From positions 1 to 50,880 of the forward strand of contig SFDX01000018.1 of NCBI GenBank assembly GCA_004557455.1: 50,880 bases of DNA, written 5' to 3'. The DNA comes from Akkermansia muciniphila. GTDB taxonomy: Bacteria; Verrucomicrobiota; Verrucomicrobiia; Verrucomicrobiales; Akkermansiaceae. The position numbers and the translations under genes are program-made. Below the pieces are notes generated by a model, which did not search any database, was not told where the DNA came from, and saw nothing but the letters and a program-made list of their open reading frames with translations. Shown piece after piece: positions 34,851-43,579 of this stretch (the first letter of the stretch is position 1; every line of letters starts with the position of its first letter).

Positions 34851-36166
34851 TTGTCAAACTTAATGCGTGGGTCGACGTAGGCCACCAGAATATCCGAAAC
34901 TACGTTGCCGACGATGATCAGTACCGAGGAAACCAACAGGGTGCCCATGATGAGCGAGTAATCCTTATCCACCAAGGCTTGGAAGCTCAACAGGCCGAAG
35001 CCCTGAATATCAAACACCCGCTCAATGAGCAGAGAGCCGCAGAAGACGGAGCAGAAAACCCCGCCCAAGGTCGAGACCAGCGGGATCACGGAGTTGCGGA
35101 AGGCGTGCGACCACATCGCCCGGCGGTAGGAAACACCCTTCGCGACTGCCGTCCGTACGTAATCGGAGGACATGTTCTCCATCAGGCTGTTCTTCATCAG
35201 CATGGTGGCCATGGCAAAGGAGGAGATGACATAACACGACAGAGGTAACACGGTATGTGCAGCTAGGTCGCGGCATTTTTCCCAAAAACTCATGTGGTCG
35301 AATCCGGGGCCGGTCAACCCATACAGCGGGAACCATTCCAGCCGCGCACCGAAATATACCAGCAACAAAGCACCCAGGGCAAATCCGGGTACGGCAAAGC
35401 CGATGAAGATCAGCACACTGCTCACGCTGTCAAACCAACTCCGATGTTTCAGGACCTTGAGCATACCCAGCGGAATACTCACGGCGTAGGTAATACAGGC
35501 CGCCAACAAGCCCAGATAAAGGGAGACCGGCAGCCGGCTCATCATCATACGTCCCACCGGTTCGTTATATTTGTAGGATACACCTAAATCCCCCTGCAAT
35601 AACCCGCAGAAGCGGCGGTGAAAAAACACAGCACGCCACAGAAGCCGGTTCTCCTTCTCGGCGATGGCCTGCTCATCCGTCACCCCGTGGCGTTCGGCCC
35701 ACTGTAAGGCCCGCGTGCGCGGGGATTCCACCGTCAGGTGCCAACGCTGTCGGCGCATCCAATCCTCTTGCCGGTATTGTCCATTGAAGCCATCCCGTTG
35801 CACCTCAACCACCACCGCATGCCCCTTCGGGCCGGGCAGGGTCACATAGGCGCACCCATCCTCGCCGAACTCCGCCTTCGAGATGTCGACCTTCTGCGGC
35901 ATCAACCCCAACCATTGCAGGTATGCCTTCCAAACGGGCAGGCGCAGGTTGAACATTTCCTCCAGCCGCTCAATACTCTCATCACTCATCCCGATCTCCG
36001 CCTGCCCGGGTGCCTTTTCCCCGCTCAACGCCGCAATGGCCTGCTCCTGCATCATCCGCTCCACCGGCCCGCCCGGTACCAGACGCGTCATCAGAAACAC
36101 CACAAACGTAATGCCCGCCAAAGTGACAGGCATCAACAGCAAGCGTCTGATGATGTATTTGCGCAT
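34847..36166 (-). CDS. Peptide ABC transporter permease, OppB/YejB type, with enlarged periplasmic loop
   Basis: A 439-residue inner-membrane permease; OppB relatives usually have about 310-360 residues. The N-terminus MRKYIIRRLLLMPVTLAGIT and the segment LVPGGPVERMM are typical. An additional ~100 residues (~85-180, with KVDISKAEFGEDGCAYVTLP) lie in the first periplasmic region before GDLGVSYKYNEPVG. The BPD-transp_1 domain includes DYVRTAVAKGVSYRRAMWSHAF as the ATPase-coupling segment. First gene of the operon; its start is preceded by GGGGAGAG and a promoter. It overlaps the next permease gene by 4 bases. Confidence 0.9.
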   Translation of the reverse strand: MRKYIIRRLLLMPVTLAGITFVVFLMTRLVPGGPVERMMQEQAIAALSGEKAPGQAEIGMSDESIERLEEMFNLRLPVWKAYLQWLGLMPQKVDISKAEFGEDGCAYVTLPGPKGHAVVVEVQRDGFNGQYRQEDWMRRQRWHLTVESPRTRALQWAERHGVTDEQAIAEKENRLLWRAVFFHRRFCGLLQGDLGVSYKYNEPVGRMMMSRLPVSLYLGLLAACITYAVSIPLGMLKVLKHRSWFDSVSSVLIFIGFAVPGFALGALLLVYFGARLEWFPLYGLTGPGFDHMSFWEKCRDLAAHTVLPLSCYVISSFAMATMLMKNSLMENMSSDYVRTAVAKGVSYRRAMWSHAFRNSVIPLVSTLGGVFCSVFCGSLLIERVFDIQGFGLLSFQALVDKDYSLIMGTLLVSSVLIIVGNVVSDILVAYVDPRIKFDK

Positions 36167-36178
36167 CGTACTCTCCCC

Positions 36179-36207
36179 ATTTTACCACCCGCTGCAGGCT
36201 TTGGCAA
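36179..36207 (-). promoter_or_regulatory. Promoter of the peptide importer operon
   Basis: On the minus strand TTGCCA (36207-36202), 17 bp, TAAAAT (36184-36179; 5 of 6). The start codon 36166 is 12 bases from the -10, so the leader is only about 5-6 bases, although a GGGGAGAG purine tract is present. Confidence 0.65.
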
Positions 36208-36241
36208 GTACGGAATACGGTCGCACACGTTTTTCTTCCCC

Positions 36242-36439
36242 TCAATCCCGCCGATTCATATCCCGCCGCGCCTGTAAATACGAAATCGTCGCCCCGACCG
36301 CCAAAATACCGCACACCCCCACCACCACGGCATCATTGGCCTTCTTCTCATCCAACGGCGCCAAATACCAATACACTCCCAACACCCCCAGCGCTAGGAT
36401 TCCCATCGTTATAATACTCACTTTGTTCGCTTGCCACAT
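36242..36439 (-). CDS. Small two-helix membrane protein, 65 residues
   Basis: The protein has two hydrophobic segments (VSIITMGILALGVLGVYWYL and AVVVGVCGILAVGATISYL) separated by the charged DEKKAND, and a basic C-terminus (QARRDMNRRD). I use ATG 36439, which has GGAGG 5-6 bases upstream and a strong promoter just behind it, rather than longer in-frame starts that would run through the promoter. I do not recognise a family and no function is implied. It lies between the peptide importer and RND operons as a separate unit. Confidence 0.65.
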   Translation of the reverse strand: MWQANKVSIITMGILALGVLGVYWYLAPLDEKKANDAVVVGVCGILAVGATISYLQARRDMNRRD

Positions 36440-36448
36440 CACCCCTCC

Positions 36449-36477
36449 AGCATACCCCGCCCCACCCCGTCTGTCAA
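36449..36477 (-). promoter_or_regulatory. Promoter of the 65-residue membrane protein gene, G-rich spacer
   Basis: On the minus strand a perfect TTGACA (36477-36472), a 17-bp spacer with 13 G residues, TATGCT (36454-36449), then nine bases to ATG 36439. Confidence 0.7.
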
Positions 36478-36570
36478 GCCCGGACCGGGCAAAGAGATTC
36501 CGAAAATACCGATAGCAGGTTGAGGAGGATGATTGGAGCGGCATTTGGTTTAATGTTGAAATCAGTTTAG

Positions 36571-36586
36571 AATTTTAATTAAAATT
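36571..36586. promoter_or_regulatory. 16-bp perfect AT-rich palindrome, putative MarR operator
   Basis: AATTTTAATTAAAATT reads identically on both strands. It ends 4 bases upstream of the candidate -35 box of the RND operon, whose last gene encodes a MarR-type repressor. MarR proteins typically bind AT-rich palindromes of this size at their own operon's promoter; the pairing is an inference. Confidence 0.5.
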
Positions 36587-36590
36587 ATGC

Positions 36591-36619
36591 TTGAACATAT
36601 CAGCGGGCTGATGTAATAT
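36591..36619 (+). promoter_or_regulatory. Promoter of the RND efflux operon
   Basis: TTGAAC (36591-36596), 17 bp, TAATAT (36614-36619), each 4 of 6. It predicts a start near 36626, which rules out ATG 36618 and supports ATG 36651. Confidence 0.5.
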
Positions 36620-36650
36620 GAAGAAGAGCCGGGGAAACGGCGGAAAGGAT

Positions 36651-38771
36651 ATGAAGACCGTAGCACTCATCATCGCACCGGCCCTGATCGGGGCAGCGTT
36701 GGCACAGATGCCGGCGGCGACGGTGCAAGTAGAACGCGCGACACAGGGGCGAGACCTGCTGATGCGGCGCAGCATCGGGCATGCAGAAGCCATCAAGACC
36801 GTGAAAGTACGGACAGCAGTGGAGGGATTTCTGCACGAGATTGTAGCCAAGGAAGGCAGCATGGTGGAGAAAGGAGATGTGCTGTACCGCATCTACCCCC
36901 TGCAGTACGAGGCAGCCGTGAAACAATGCGAGGCAACGCTGGCCGATCTTGATGCGCAGTTGAAGTACAGCATCGCCCGACACAGCCGCTTGCAGGCACT
37001 GGAGCAGCGCCAAGCGACATCCCGCGAGGATGTGGAGACCGCCGCCGCCAAGGTGGAGGAGCTGAAGGCCCGGCGCGCCGGTGCCGAAGCCGAGCTGGTA
37101 CGCGCCCGCAAGGACCTGGACGACTGCACCATCCGCGCCGAGATCTCCGGCAAGCTGGGGCGCCAAGTCTTCTCCCGCGGCAACTACGTGACCGCCGGGG
37201 AGCAGCTCAACAGCATCGTACAGACCGACCCCATCTACATGCGCTTCCCCCTGAGCCAGCGCGACGTGATGGGGATTTTCCGCGGCCCCAAAGAGATAGC
37301 CGATGCGGTGGATGTGGGCATGCGTGTGGCCTCCGGTGTACGCTACGACAAACGCGGCAAGATCGACATTGTTGACAACCTGCTGGCCGGCACCACGGAC
37401 ACCTATACCCTGTGGGCCAAGTTCGACAACCCGAACCGCATCCTGACCCCCGGCGGCGTGGGCGCCATGTTCGTGAGCCTAGCAGACACCGCCACCGTGA
37501 CCATGGTACCGATGACAGCCGTGCACTATGACAGCGAAGGCTCCTTCGTATATACGGTGGGCGAGGACAACAGCGTGGCCTTGCGTCGCGTGGTCTCCGG
37601 CACGGTGCACGGAAGACTGCAAACGATCTACACCGGACTGGAGCCCGGGGAGGTCGTCATCACGGACGGCTCGCACAAAACGCGGGTAGGTGCAACGGTT
37701 CGCCCCGTTTTCGTGCAACAGCAGAAAGAGAAAGACAAGCCCGCCGGCTCGAAGGAAGCCCCCGCTGTGGTCGTGCAAACCGCCGAGGTGACCATGGCCG
37801 ATGACCCCACCGAGCTCGTCTGCCAAGGTGCCCGAGTGGAGCCGATCAACCAAGTGGAACTGCGACCGTTGGTGCAGGGCACGCTCGAGGACTTTACCGC
37901 CAAGGAAGGCGATTTGGTGCAGGCAGATACCGAGCTCTTTCGCATCGACACCACACGCTACCGGGCCACCGTCAACGTACAGAAGGCAAAGCTGGCCCAA
38001 CTGCAGGTGAGTATAGAAGACGCCCGCCGCAAGTATGAACGCCAGCAGTACTTGGTGAGCCGCAACGCGGGCTCCAAGGACGAGGAGGAAAATGCCGAAT
38101 CCCAGCTGGACCAACTCACCGCACAAAAAGCCGGCGCCGAGGCCGAGCTGGTGGTGGCAGAGGACAACCTCTCCCGCTGCACTGTGCGCGCCGGCATGCG
38201 AGCGCGAATCGGCCGCGTCAACATCTCCGTGGGTAACTACATCACCGACATTAAAACCCCACTGGCCACCCTGGTACAGATAAGCCCCATCTACGTACGC
38301 TTCTCCATGAGTGAGAAAGACATCCTAACCGTCTTCGGCAACGATGAGAAAATGCTCAACGACGCCACACTGACCCTGGTGACCGCCACGGGAGAAACCA
38401 TCGAGGAGCAAGGATGCATCGCCTTCGCGGATAACGAAATCCGCAGCGATACGGACACCCAGAACGTGTGGGCCGTCTTTGAGAACAAGGACTACAAGCT
38501 GCAACCGGGCGGCGTGGTCACCGTTAAGGTTCACCGCAAAGCCGGGCAGCAGATGCCCTCCGTGCCGTCCGAAGCCGTGCTGATGGATACGGAAAGCAAC
38601 TATGTGTACGTGTTCGACAACGGGCGTGCCGTGCTCACCCGCATCCTGACCGGCGGCATCACCGAGGACGGCCGCGTAATCATATGCGCCGGATTGCAGG
38701 CCGGCCAACGCGTCATCACCTCCAACCTGGCGGAGCTGAGCGACGGTACCGCCGTGACCCCGAAATCCTAA
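36651..38771 (+). CDS. Tandem-fused RND efflux periplasmic adaptor (two adaptor units in one chain)
   Basis: A 706-residue protein made of two consecutive adaptor (membrane fusion protein) units of about 340-350 residues each; single adaptors such as AcrA are about 400. A signal peptide (MKTVALIIAPALIGAALAQ) starts unit 1. Each unit has a lipoyl half (GFLHEIVAKEGSMVEKGDVL; GTLEDFTAKEGDLVQADTEL), a coiled-coil hairpin, the second lipoyl half (RAGAEAELVRARKDLDDCTI; KAGAEAELVVAEDNLSRCTV) and a beta-barrel (TDPIYMRFPLSQRDVM; ISPIYVRFSMSEKDIL). A charged linker near residues 352-372 joins them. Adaptors assemble as six copies around a trimeric pump, so three fused chains would suffice. First gene of an operon with an AcrB-like pump and a MarR regulator; no TolC gene is adjacent. 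Neither half looks broken. Confidence 0.9.
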   Translation: MKTVALIIAPALIGAALAQMPAATVQVERATQGRDLLMRRSIGHAEAIKTVKVRTAVEGFLHEIVAKEGSMVEKGDVLYRIYPLQYEAAVKQCEATLADLDAQLKYSIARHSRLQALEQRQATSREDVETAAAKVEELKARRAGAEAELVRARKDLDDCTIRAEISGKLGRQVFSRGNYVTAGEQLNSIVQTDPIYMRFPLSQRDVMGIFRGPKEIADAVDVGMRVASGVRYDKRGKIDIVDNLLAGTTDTYTLWAKFDNPNRILTPGGVGAMFVSLADTATVTMVPMTAVHYDSEGSFVYTVGEDNSVALRRVVSGTVHGRLQTIYTGLEPGEVVITDGSHKTRVGATVRPVFVQQQKEKDKPAGSKEAPAVVVQTAEVTMADDPTELVCQGARVEPINQVELRPLVQGTLEDFTAKEGDLVQADTELFRIDTTRYRATVNVQKAKLAQLQVSIEDARRKYERQQYLVSRNAGSKDEEENAESQLDQLTAQKAGAEAELVVAEDNLSRCTVRAGMRARIGRVNISVGNYITDIKTPLATLVQISPIYVRFSMSEKDILTVFGNDEKMLNDATLTLVTATGETIEEQGCIAFADNEIRSDTDTQNVWAVFENKDYKLQPGGVVTVKVHRKAGQQMPSVPSEAVLMDTESNYVYVFDNGRAVLTRILTGGITEDGRVIICAGLQAGQRVITSNLAELSDGTAVTPKS

Positions 38772-38789
38772 CCCCCTCTCCGAACAACC

Positions 38790-41700
38790 ATGTTCTCCCA
38801 ATTCTTCATTCATCGGCCTAAGTTCGCCTTCGTCATCTCCATCCTGATGATGCTGGCCGGCTTCATCTGCCTGAACAAGATGCCCATCTCCGAATACCCG
38901 GAGGTGTCCCCGCCCACCATCCGCGTGAGCATGACGTATTCCGGTGCCTCGGCGGAAGAAGTTGCCCAAGTAGTAGCCGCCCCCGTGGAAGAGCAGCTCA
39001 TCGGCATGGATGATTTGCAATACTTTTCCTCCACCTGCGGCAGCGACGGCTCCTACAGCCTCTCCCTGGTGTTTGCCGCCGGCACGGATGACGACACGGC
39101 GCAGATCAACGTCTCCAACGCCATCAAGGCCGTGGAGTCCAAGTTGCCGGATCAGATCAAGCAGCTGGGTTACAACGTCCGCAAACGCAGCGGCGACCTG
39201 CTCTGCTTTGTGAGCTTCACCTGCGATGAAAACAAGATGAGCGTGCAGGAACTCTCCAACTGGCTGCGCATGAACATCCGCGATAAGGTAGGCCAAGTGG
39301 AGGGCGTCTCCAGCACCAACATCATCCCGAACCGCGACTACGCCATGCGCGTGTGGATGAACGTCGTGCGCATGAGCGCCTTGGGCATCAGCCCCGCAGA
39401 TGTGAACAGCGCCATCAGCGGACAAAATATCCAAGCCGCTGCCGGTGCGGTGGGCTCCGAAGACGAGGAATCCTACGCCACCTTCAAGGTAACGGCAACG
39501 GGCCGCCTGAAGACAGCGGAGCAGTTCGGCGACATCATCGTCAAACGCGGTGAGGACGGCCACGTGACCAAACTGCGCGACATCGCCACCATCGAGCTCG
39601 GTGCGGAAAACAACTCCGGCTACAGCCGCCTGAACGGCCGCAACGCCGTGGGCATGATGATACAGCGCAACAACAAAGCCAACGCCCTCTCCACCGTCAC
39701 CAAAGTGCGCGAGTGCATTGAATCGATGGAACCGCTCTTCCCGGAAGGGGTACAATGGCGCATGGGCTATGACCCCACCAAGGCCATCGAAGCCACGATG
39801 GAAGAGATTGTGGAAACCCTGGTGCTGGCCCTGCTGCTGGTGATTCTGGTGACCTACGTCTTCCTTCAGGATTGGCGCGCCACCCTGATACCCGCCATCG
39901 CCATTCCGGTGTCCCTGCTGGGTGCATTCGTGCTGCTGTATGCGCTGGGATATACCATCAACGTGCTGACCATGTTCGGCCTGATTCTCGTGATCGGCTC
40001 ACTGGTGGACGACGCCATTGTGGTGGTGGAAAACGTGATGCGCATCATCCACGAGCAAAAGCTCAGCCCCAAGGAGGCGACCATCGAGAGCATGAAGCAG
40101 ATCAGCGGTGCCATCATCGCCACCACGCTGGTGACCCTGGCCGTGTATGTGCCCATTGCCTTCTACGGCGGCATGGTGGGCATCATCTACACTCAGTTTT
40201 CAGTGACCATGTGCATTTCCCTGTGCATCTCCACCTTCAACGCGCTGACGCTCTCACCCGCCCTTTGTGCCCTGATTCTGCGCCCCGCGGATGCCAAGCC
40301 GAACAGGGTTGCACAGGTGATCTTCGCGCCTTTCAACGCCTGTTTGGGCTTTGCCCGCCGCGTGTACCTGCGCGGCGCGGGGGTGCTCGTGCGCCACGCC
40401 TGGCTGACGGTGATTATCCTGTTGGCTGTGCTGGGTGCTAACTACGTCTATATGAACGGCGCCCCCGATGTCTGGAACAACATCTTCCGCAGCGAGGCGG
40501 AAGGGCCCAAGACAACCGGCAAACGTGCGGCGGCACAGGATACGGGACTCACGCCCCTTAACATGCTCGCCCCCAAGCAGCTCAACAGCTCCTTCATCCC
40601 CACGGAGGATAAAGGCAACATCTTCGTGATGGTCAACCTGGAAGGCACGGCCACCGCCAAGCAACGCACGGATAAGGTGATGCGCCAGATTGAAGACCGC
40701 GTGCGCAACATCCCCGGGATCGACATGGTGACGGCGCAGGTGGGCCACAGCTTCACCAGCGGCTCCGGCGAGGCAAACGGCATGGTGATGATCATGCTGA
40801 AGCCCTGGGCAGAACGCACTACCCCCGACCTGAGCGTGCAGGCGATCCAGTCGAAAATCAACGCCGCCTGTGCGGATATTCCGCAGGCGAATATCATGGC
40901 CATCACCCCGCCCGCCATCCACGGACTCGGTATGACCGGCGGTATCTCCATGGTGCTGCAGGCCACCGGCGACGCCACGCCGCAGGACCTCGGTAACATG
41001 GTGAAGGAAGTGCAGGCACGCCTGATGAAGCACCCGGATTTGGTCGCCATGACGCGCTCGGAGTACAACGCCGACAACCCGCAGATTCACCTGGAGCTGA
41101 ACCGCGAGAAAGCGCAGGCCTTGGGTGTGCCGGTCAACACGGTGTTCTCCTCCCTGCAGAGTGTGCTCGCCTCGTCCTATGTGAACGACTTTACACTCAA
41201 CGGCTTCAACTTCAAGGTGAAGATTCAGGGCCGCACTCAGGACCGCCGCACGGCAGAGGACATCCTGAACCAGATGGTGCGCAACGAACGCGGCGAGATG
41301 GTCCCCATGTCCGCCTTCTGTACCCTCAGCTACCGCATGGGCCCGGCCTCCTACGGGCGTTTCAACCAGCTGATGAGCGCCGATATCACCGTCAATGCGG
41401 CGGCAGGTGTGGGCTCCGGCAGCGTCATGAAGCTCATCGAGGAGACCATCGCGGAGATCAACAAGGAAGAAGCCGCTGCGAAGTCTGACCGCCGCTGGCA
41501 GGTGAGCTGGAAGGACCTCGCCTTCCAAGAGCGACAGAACGAGGGCAAACTGGGCAGCCTGATTGCCATGGCACTCATCTTTGCCTATCTGTTCCTGGTG
41601 GCACAGTACGAAAGCTGGACCACACCGGTACCGGTGATGCTCTCCGTGTGCGTGGCAACGCTGGGCGCCCTGATGGGGGCACAGCTCTGCGGGCTTACGC

Positions 41701-42071
41701 TGTCCATCTATGTGCAGTTGGGGCTGCTGATGCTCATTGCCCTGGCGGCCAAGAACGCCATTCTGATGGTGGAGTTCAGCAAGGAGGACCACGAGAGCGG
41801 CACACCCATCCGCCGTGCTGCCCTGAACGGTGCCGGTATGCGCTTCCGCGCCGTGCTGATGACGGCCATCTCCTTCCTCTTCGGCGTGTTCCCGATGGTG
41901 GTAGCCACCGGCTCCGGTGCGGCCAGTCGGCAGGAGATCGGCATCACCACCTTCTCCGGCATGTTGGCAGCCACGGCCTTCGGCATCTTCCTGGTGCCGG
42001 GGCTGTATGCGGTCTTTGCCCGCATGCGGGATTGGACTGCAGAACGCTTTACCAAGCGGAACCATGCCTGA
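38790..42071 (+). CDS. RND multidrug efflux pump, AcrB/HAE1 type
   Basis: A 1093-residue inner-membrane proton antiporter that exports drugs or other hydrophobic compounds through the adaptor and an outer-membrane channel. The N-terminus MFSQFFIHRPKFAFVISILM and the first periplasmic segment SEYPEVSPPTIRVSMTYSGAS are typical of HAE1 pumps. The proton-relay Asp pair is D407/D408 in GSLVDDAIVVVENV. The second membrane half contains LIALAAKNAILMVEFSKE. A stretch near residues 565-600 (SEAEGPKTTGKRAAAQDTGL) looks like an extra loop. It lies 18 bases after the adaptor gene and overlaps marR by 8 bases. The substrate is unknown. Confidence 0.95.
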   Translation: MFSQFFIHRPKFAFVISILMMLAGFICLNKMPISEYPEVSPPTIRVSMTYSGASAEEVAQVVAAPVEEQLIGMDDLQYFSSTCGSDGSYSLSLVFAAGTDDDTAQINVSNAIKAVESKLPDQIKQLGYNVRKRSGDLLCFVSFTCDENKMSVQELSNWLRMNIRDKVGQVEGVSSTNIIPNRDYAMRVWMNVVRMSALGISPADVNSAISGQNIQAAAGAVGSEDEESYATFKVTATGRLKTAEQFGDIIVKRGEDGHVTKLRDIATIELGAENNSGYSRLNGRNAVGMMIQRNNKANALSTVTKVRECIESMEPLFPEGVQWRMGYDPTKAIEATMEEIVETLVLALLLVILVTYVFLQDWRATLIPAIAIPVSLLGAFVLLYALGYTINVLTMFGLILVIGSLVDDAIVVVENVMRIIHEQKLSPKEATIESMKQISGAIIATTLVTLAVYVPIAFYGGMVGIIYTQFSVTMCISLCISTFNALTLSPALCALILRPADAKPNRVAQVIFAPFNACLGFARRVYLRGAGVLVRHAWLTVIILLAVLGANYVYMNGAPDVWNNIFRSEAEGPKTTGKRAAAQDTGLTPLNMLAPKQLNSSFIPTEDKGNIFVMVNLEGTATAKQRTDKVMRQIEDRVRNIPGIDMVTAQVGHSFTSGSGEANGMVMIMLKPWAERTTPDLSVQAIQSKINAACADIPQANIMAITPPAIHGLGMTGGISMVLQATGDATPQDLGNMVKEVQARLMKHPDLVAMTRSEYNADNPQIHLELNREKAQALGVPVNTVFSSLQSVLASSYVNDFTLNGFNFKVKIQGRTQDRRTAEDILNQMVRNERGEMVPMSAFCTLSYRMGPASYGRFNQLMSADITVNAAAGVGSGSVMKLIEETIAEINKEEAAAKSDRRWQVSWKDLAFQERQNEGKLGSLIAMALIFAYLFLVAQYESWTTPVPVMLSVCVATLGALMGAQLCGLTLSIYVQLGLLMLIALAAKNAILMVEFSKEDHESGTPIRRAALNGAGMRFRAVLMTAISFLFGVFPMVVATGSGAASRQEIGITTFSGMLAATAFGIFLVPGLYAVFARMRDWTAERFTKRNHA

Positions 42072-42558
42072 GCGCGAAGATCTGCTGCTGCTCTACCATA
42101 AGATACACCGCTTGATAGAGTTGGGCAAGAAGTTCATGCTTGTCTGCTACGTTGAGCCGCTCATTGAGCGGTTCAACGTTCGGCCTCATGAGTTCGACAT
42201 CCTGATGCGGGTGTATAACTATTCCCTCGCTCACCCGGAGGGCATCACCCTCAAACTACTCACCGCCATGCTTAATATCTCCCAGCCGGCGGTCTCCATG
42301 ACGGTGTCGCGGTTGGTGGAAAAGGGCTACCTGGTGCGCAATCCGGGTGTGCGAGACCGCCGCTGCTGCCACCTGACCATAGCCTCCGGAGAGAAGGATT
42401 TTATGGACCGCATGGCGCTGGCTCAGGCAGCGGCGGCGGCAGAAATCCTCAGGGAGATGCCGCAGGAGAAACAGGAGCACCTCTTCTCCTTCATCGAGGA
42501 AATGAATTCGTACTTCGAGAACCTGCCGTCGAAACCGATGGACGGCGAAGCTCAATAG
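42064..42558 (+). CDS. MarR-family transcriptional regulator
   Basis: A 164-residue winged-helix regulator. The DNA-binding part is LTAMLNISQPAVSMTVSRLV (recognition helix) followed by EKGYLVRNPGVRDRRCCHLTI, the beta-wing with the D-x-R-R pattern typical of MarR. The flanking N- and C-terminal helices form the dimer interface. It starts 8 bases inside the end of the pump gene, so it belongs to the efflux operon, and it probably represses it from the palindrome at 36571. Two adjacent Cys residues in the wing (RRCCHL) could make it redox-sensitive, but that is speculation. Its 3' end overlaps the converging unknown gene by 7 bases. Confidence 0.9.
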   Translation: MPEREDLLLLYHKIHRLIELGKKFMLVCYVEPLIERFNVRPHEFDILMRVYNYSLAHPEGITLKLLTAMLNISQPAVSMTVSRLVEKGYLVRNPGVRDRRCCHLTIASGEKDFMDRMALAQAAAAAEILREMPQEKQEHLFSFIEEMNSYFENLPSKPMDGEAQ

Positions 42559-43079
42559 GCGGGCTGCTGCTCCGGTGTCGCCGCACGAATATACTCCTCC
42601 AGCTCGCGTAACTCGCGCTGCTGGGTGGGGCAGGTGCGGCGGCGCTGCCCGAGCACCAAGCTGCACTGCCGCTGCCCGCTGAATCGGTAGCGGTTCATGC
42701 CCAGGCTTCGCATCTCTTCCAGCCGCCGGCCCAACTCGGTGTAGAAGAAGAGGGGCAGCGGGGTCTCGCGCGCCAGCTCGTCCAACGGCAGGCGCACGGG
42801 CGGCACTTGGCGGCGCAGGCAGCGGGCTACGGCGGGCAGACCGGCGGCCTCCAGCATATCGCGCAGGCGCTCGAAAAAGAAGCTGAGGGGCACGACTCGC
42901 AGCGGACACAGGTCCTCCATGTAGGTCATCACCCCCCGGGCGATCTCGTGCCGCATGGGCAGAGCGACTCCGGTGGCGTCGGCAGCCTCCTGCAGCACCT
43001 GCTCGATCCACTCCGTATCGTAGTCCCCGAAGATGCAGCACCCCGCTTGCAGAAGCGGTCTCTGTTTCAACTTCTGCAT
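42552..43079 (-). CDS. Unknown protein coupled to nrdR
   Basis: A 175-residue soluble protein with no signal peptide and no membrane segment. I do not recognise the family. Visible features are a Cys pair near the start (AGCCIFGDYDTEWIEQVLQE), a largely helical, Arg/Leu-rich middle, and a basic C-terminal region (FSGQRQCSLVLGQRRRTCPT) ending in a helix RELEEYIRAAT. Its ATG lies 2 bases after the nrdR stop codon, so the two are co-transcribed and probably translationally coupled. A role in ribonucleotide-reductase control is suggested by position only. Confidence 0.7.
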   Translation of the reverse strand: MQKLKQRPLLQAGCCIFGDYDTEWIEQVLQEAADATGVALPMRHEIARGVMTYMEDLCPLRVVPLSFFFERLRDMLEAAGLPAVARCLRRQVPPVRLPLDELARETPLPLFFYTELGRRLEEMRSLGMNRYRFSGQRQCSLVLGQRRRTCPTQQRELRELEEYIRAATPEQQPAY

Positions 43080-43081
43080 GA

Positions 43082-43579
43082 TCAGTTCAGGGAGAGGGTG
43101 CGCTGCAACGGGTCATTGAAGATGCGGCTTGTGCGCTCCATGCGGCGGATCAGGTCGATGAATTCCTCCACGTTTTGGAATTGGCGATAGACGGAGACGT
43201 AGCGAATGTACGCCACGGGGTCGATGGTCTGCAGCTTTTCGATGACCTTCATGCCGATGATGGAGGAAGGAACCTCCCGCTGGTGGTCGCGGTGCAGCTC
43301 GGCGATGATGTCGTCCGCCGCCGTGTCCAGCTGCTCCATGCTCACGGGGCGTTTCTCGCAGGCCTTGATCATGCCGCGCAGGATTTTCTCGCGGTTCAGT
43401 GCCTCGTGCAGGTTGTCGCGCTTCACCACCCGCAGTTCCGTGCGTTCAATCTGCTCATAGGTCGTGTAGCGGTAGCCGCAGCGCAGGCACTCCCTCCGCC
43501 GTCGGATACAATTCCCTTCCTTCGACATCCGGGTGTCGATGACTTTGTCCTCCAAATAACCGCATTGCACGCATCTCAT
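43082..43579 (-). CDS. nrdR: Transcriptional repressor NrdR
   Basis: A 165-residue regulator of ribonucleotide reductase genes. The N-terminal zinc ribbon has Cys at 3, 6, 31 and 34 (MRCVQCG and ECLRCGYRYTTYE). The ATP-cone domain follows (~46-135, from RTELRVVKRDNLHEALNREK to YIRYVSVYRQF), which senses ATP/dATP. The length is normal. ATG 43579 starts the MRCVQCG motif; a TATGCT box lies 7 bases upstream, though I see no good -35 box. No ribonucleotide reductase gene is in the window. It is followed immediately by an unknown gene in the same operon. Confidence 0.95.
   Translation of the reverse strand: MRCVQCGYLEDKVIDTRMSKEGNCIRRRRECLRCGYRYTTYEQIERTELRVVKRDNLHEALNREKILRGMIKACEKRPVSMEQLDTAADDIIAELHRDHQREVPSSIIGMKVIEKLQTIDPVAYIRYVSVYRQFQNVEEFIDLIRRMERTSRIFNDPLQRTLSLN

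Noticed and set aside
36618..36650. ATG 36618 as the start of the fused adaptor
   Set aside because: It overlaps the candidate -10 box, and the signal peptide begins at ATG 36651.
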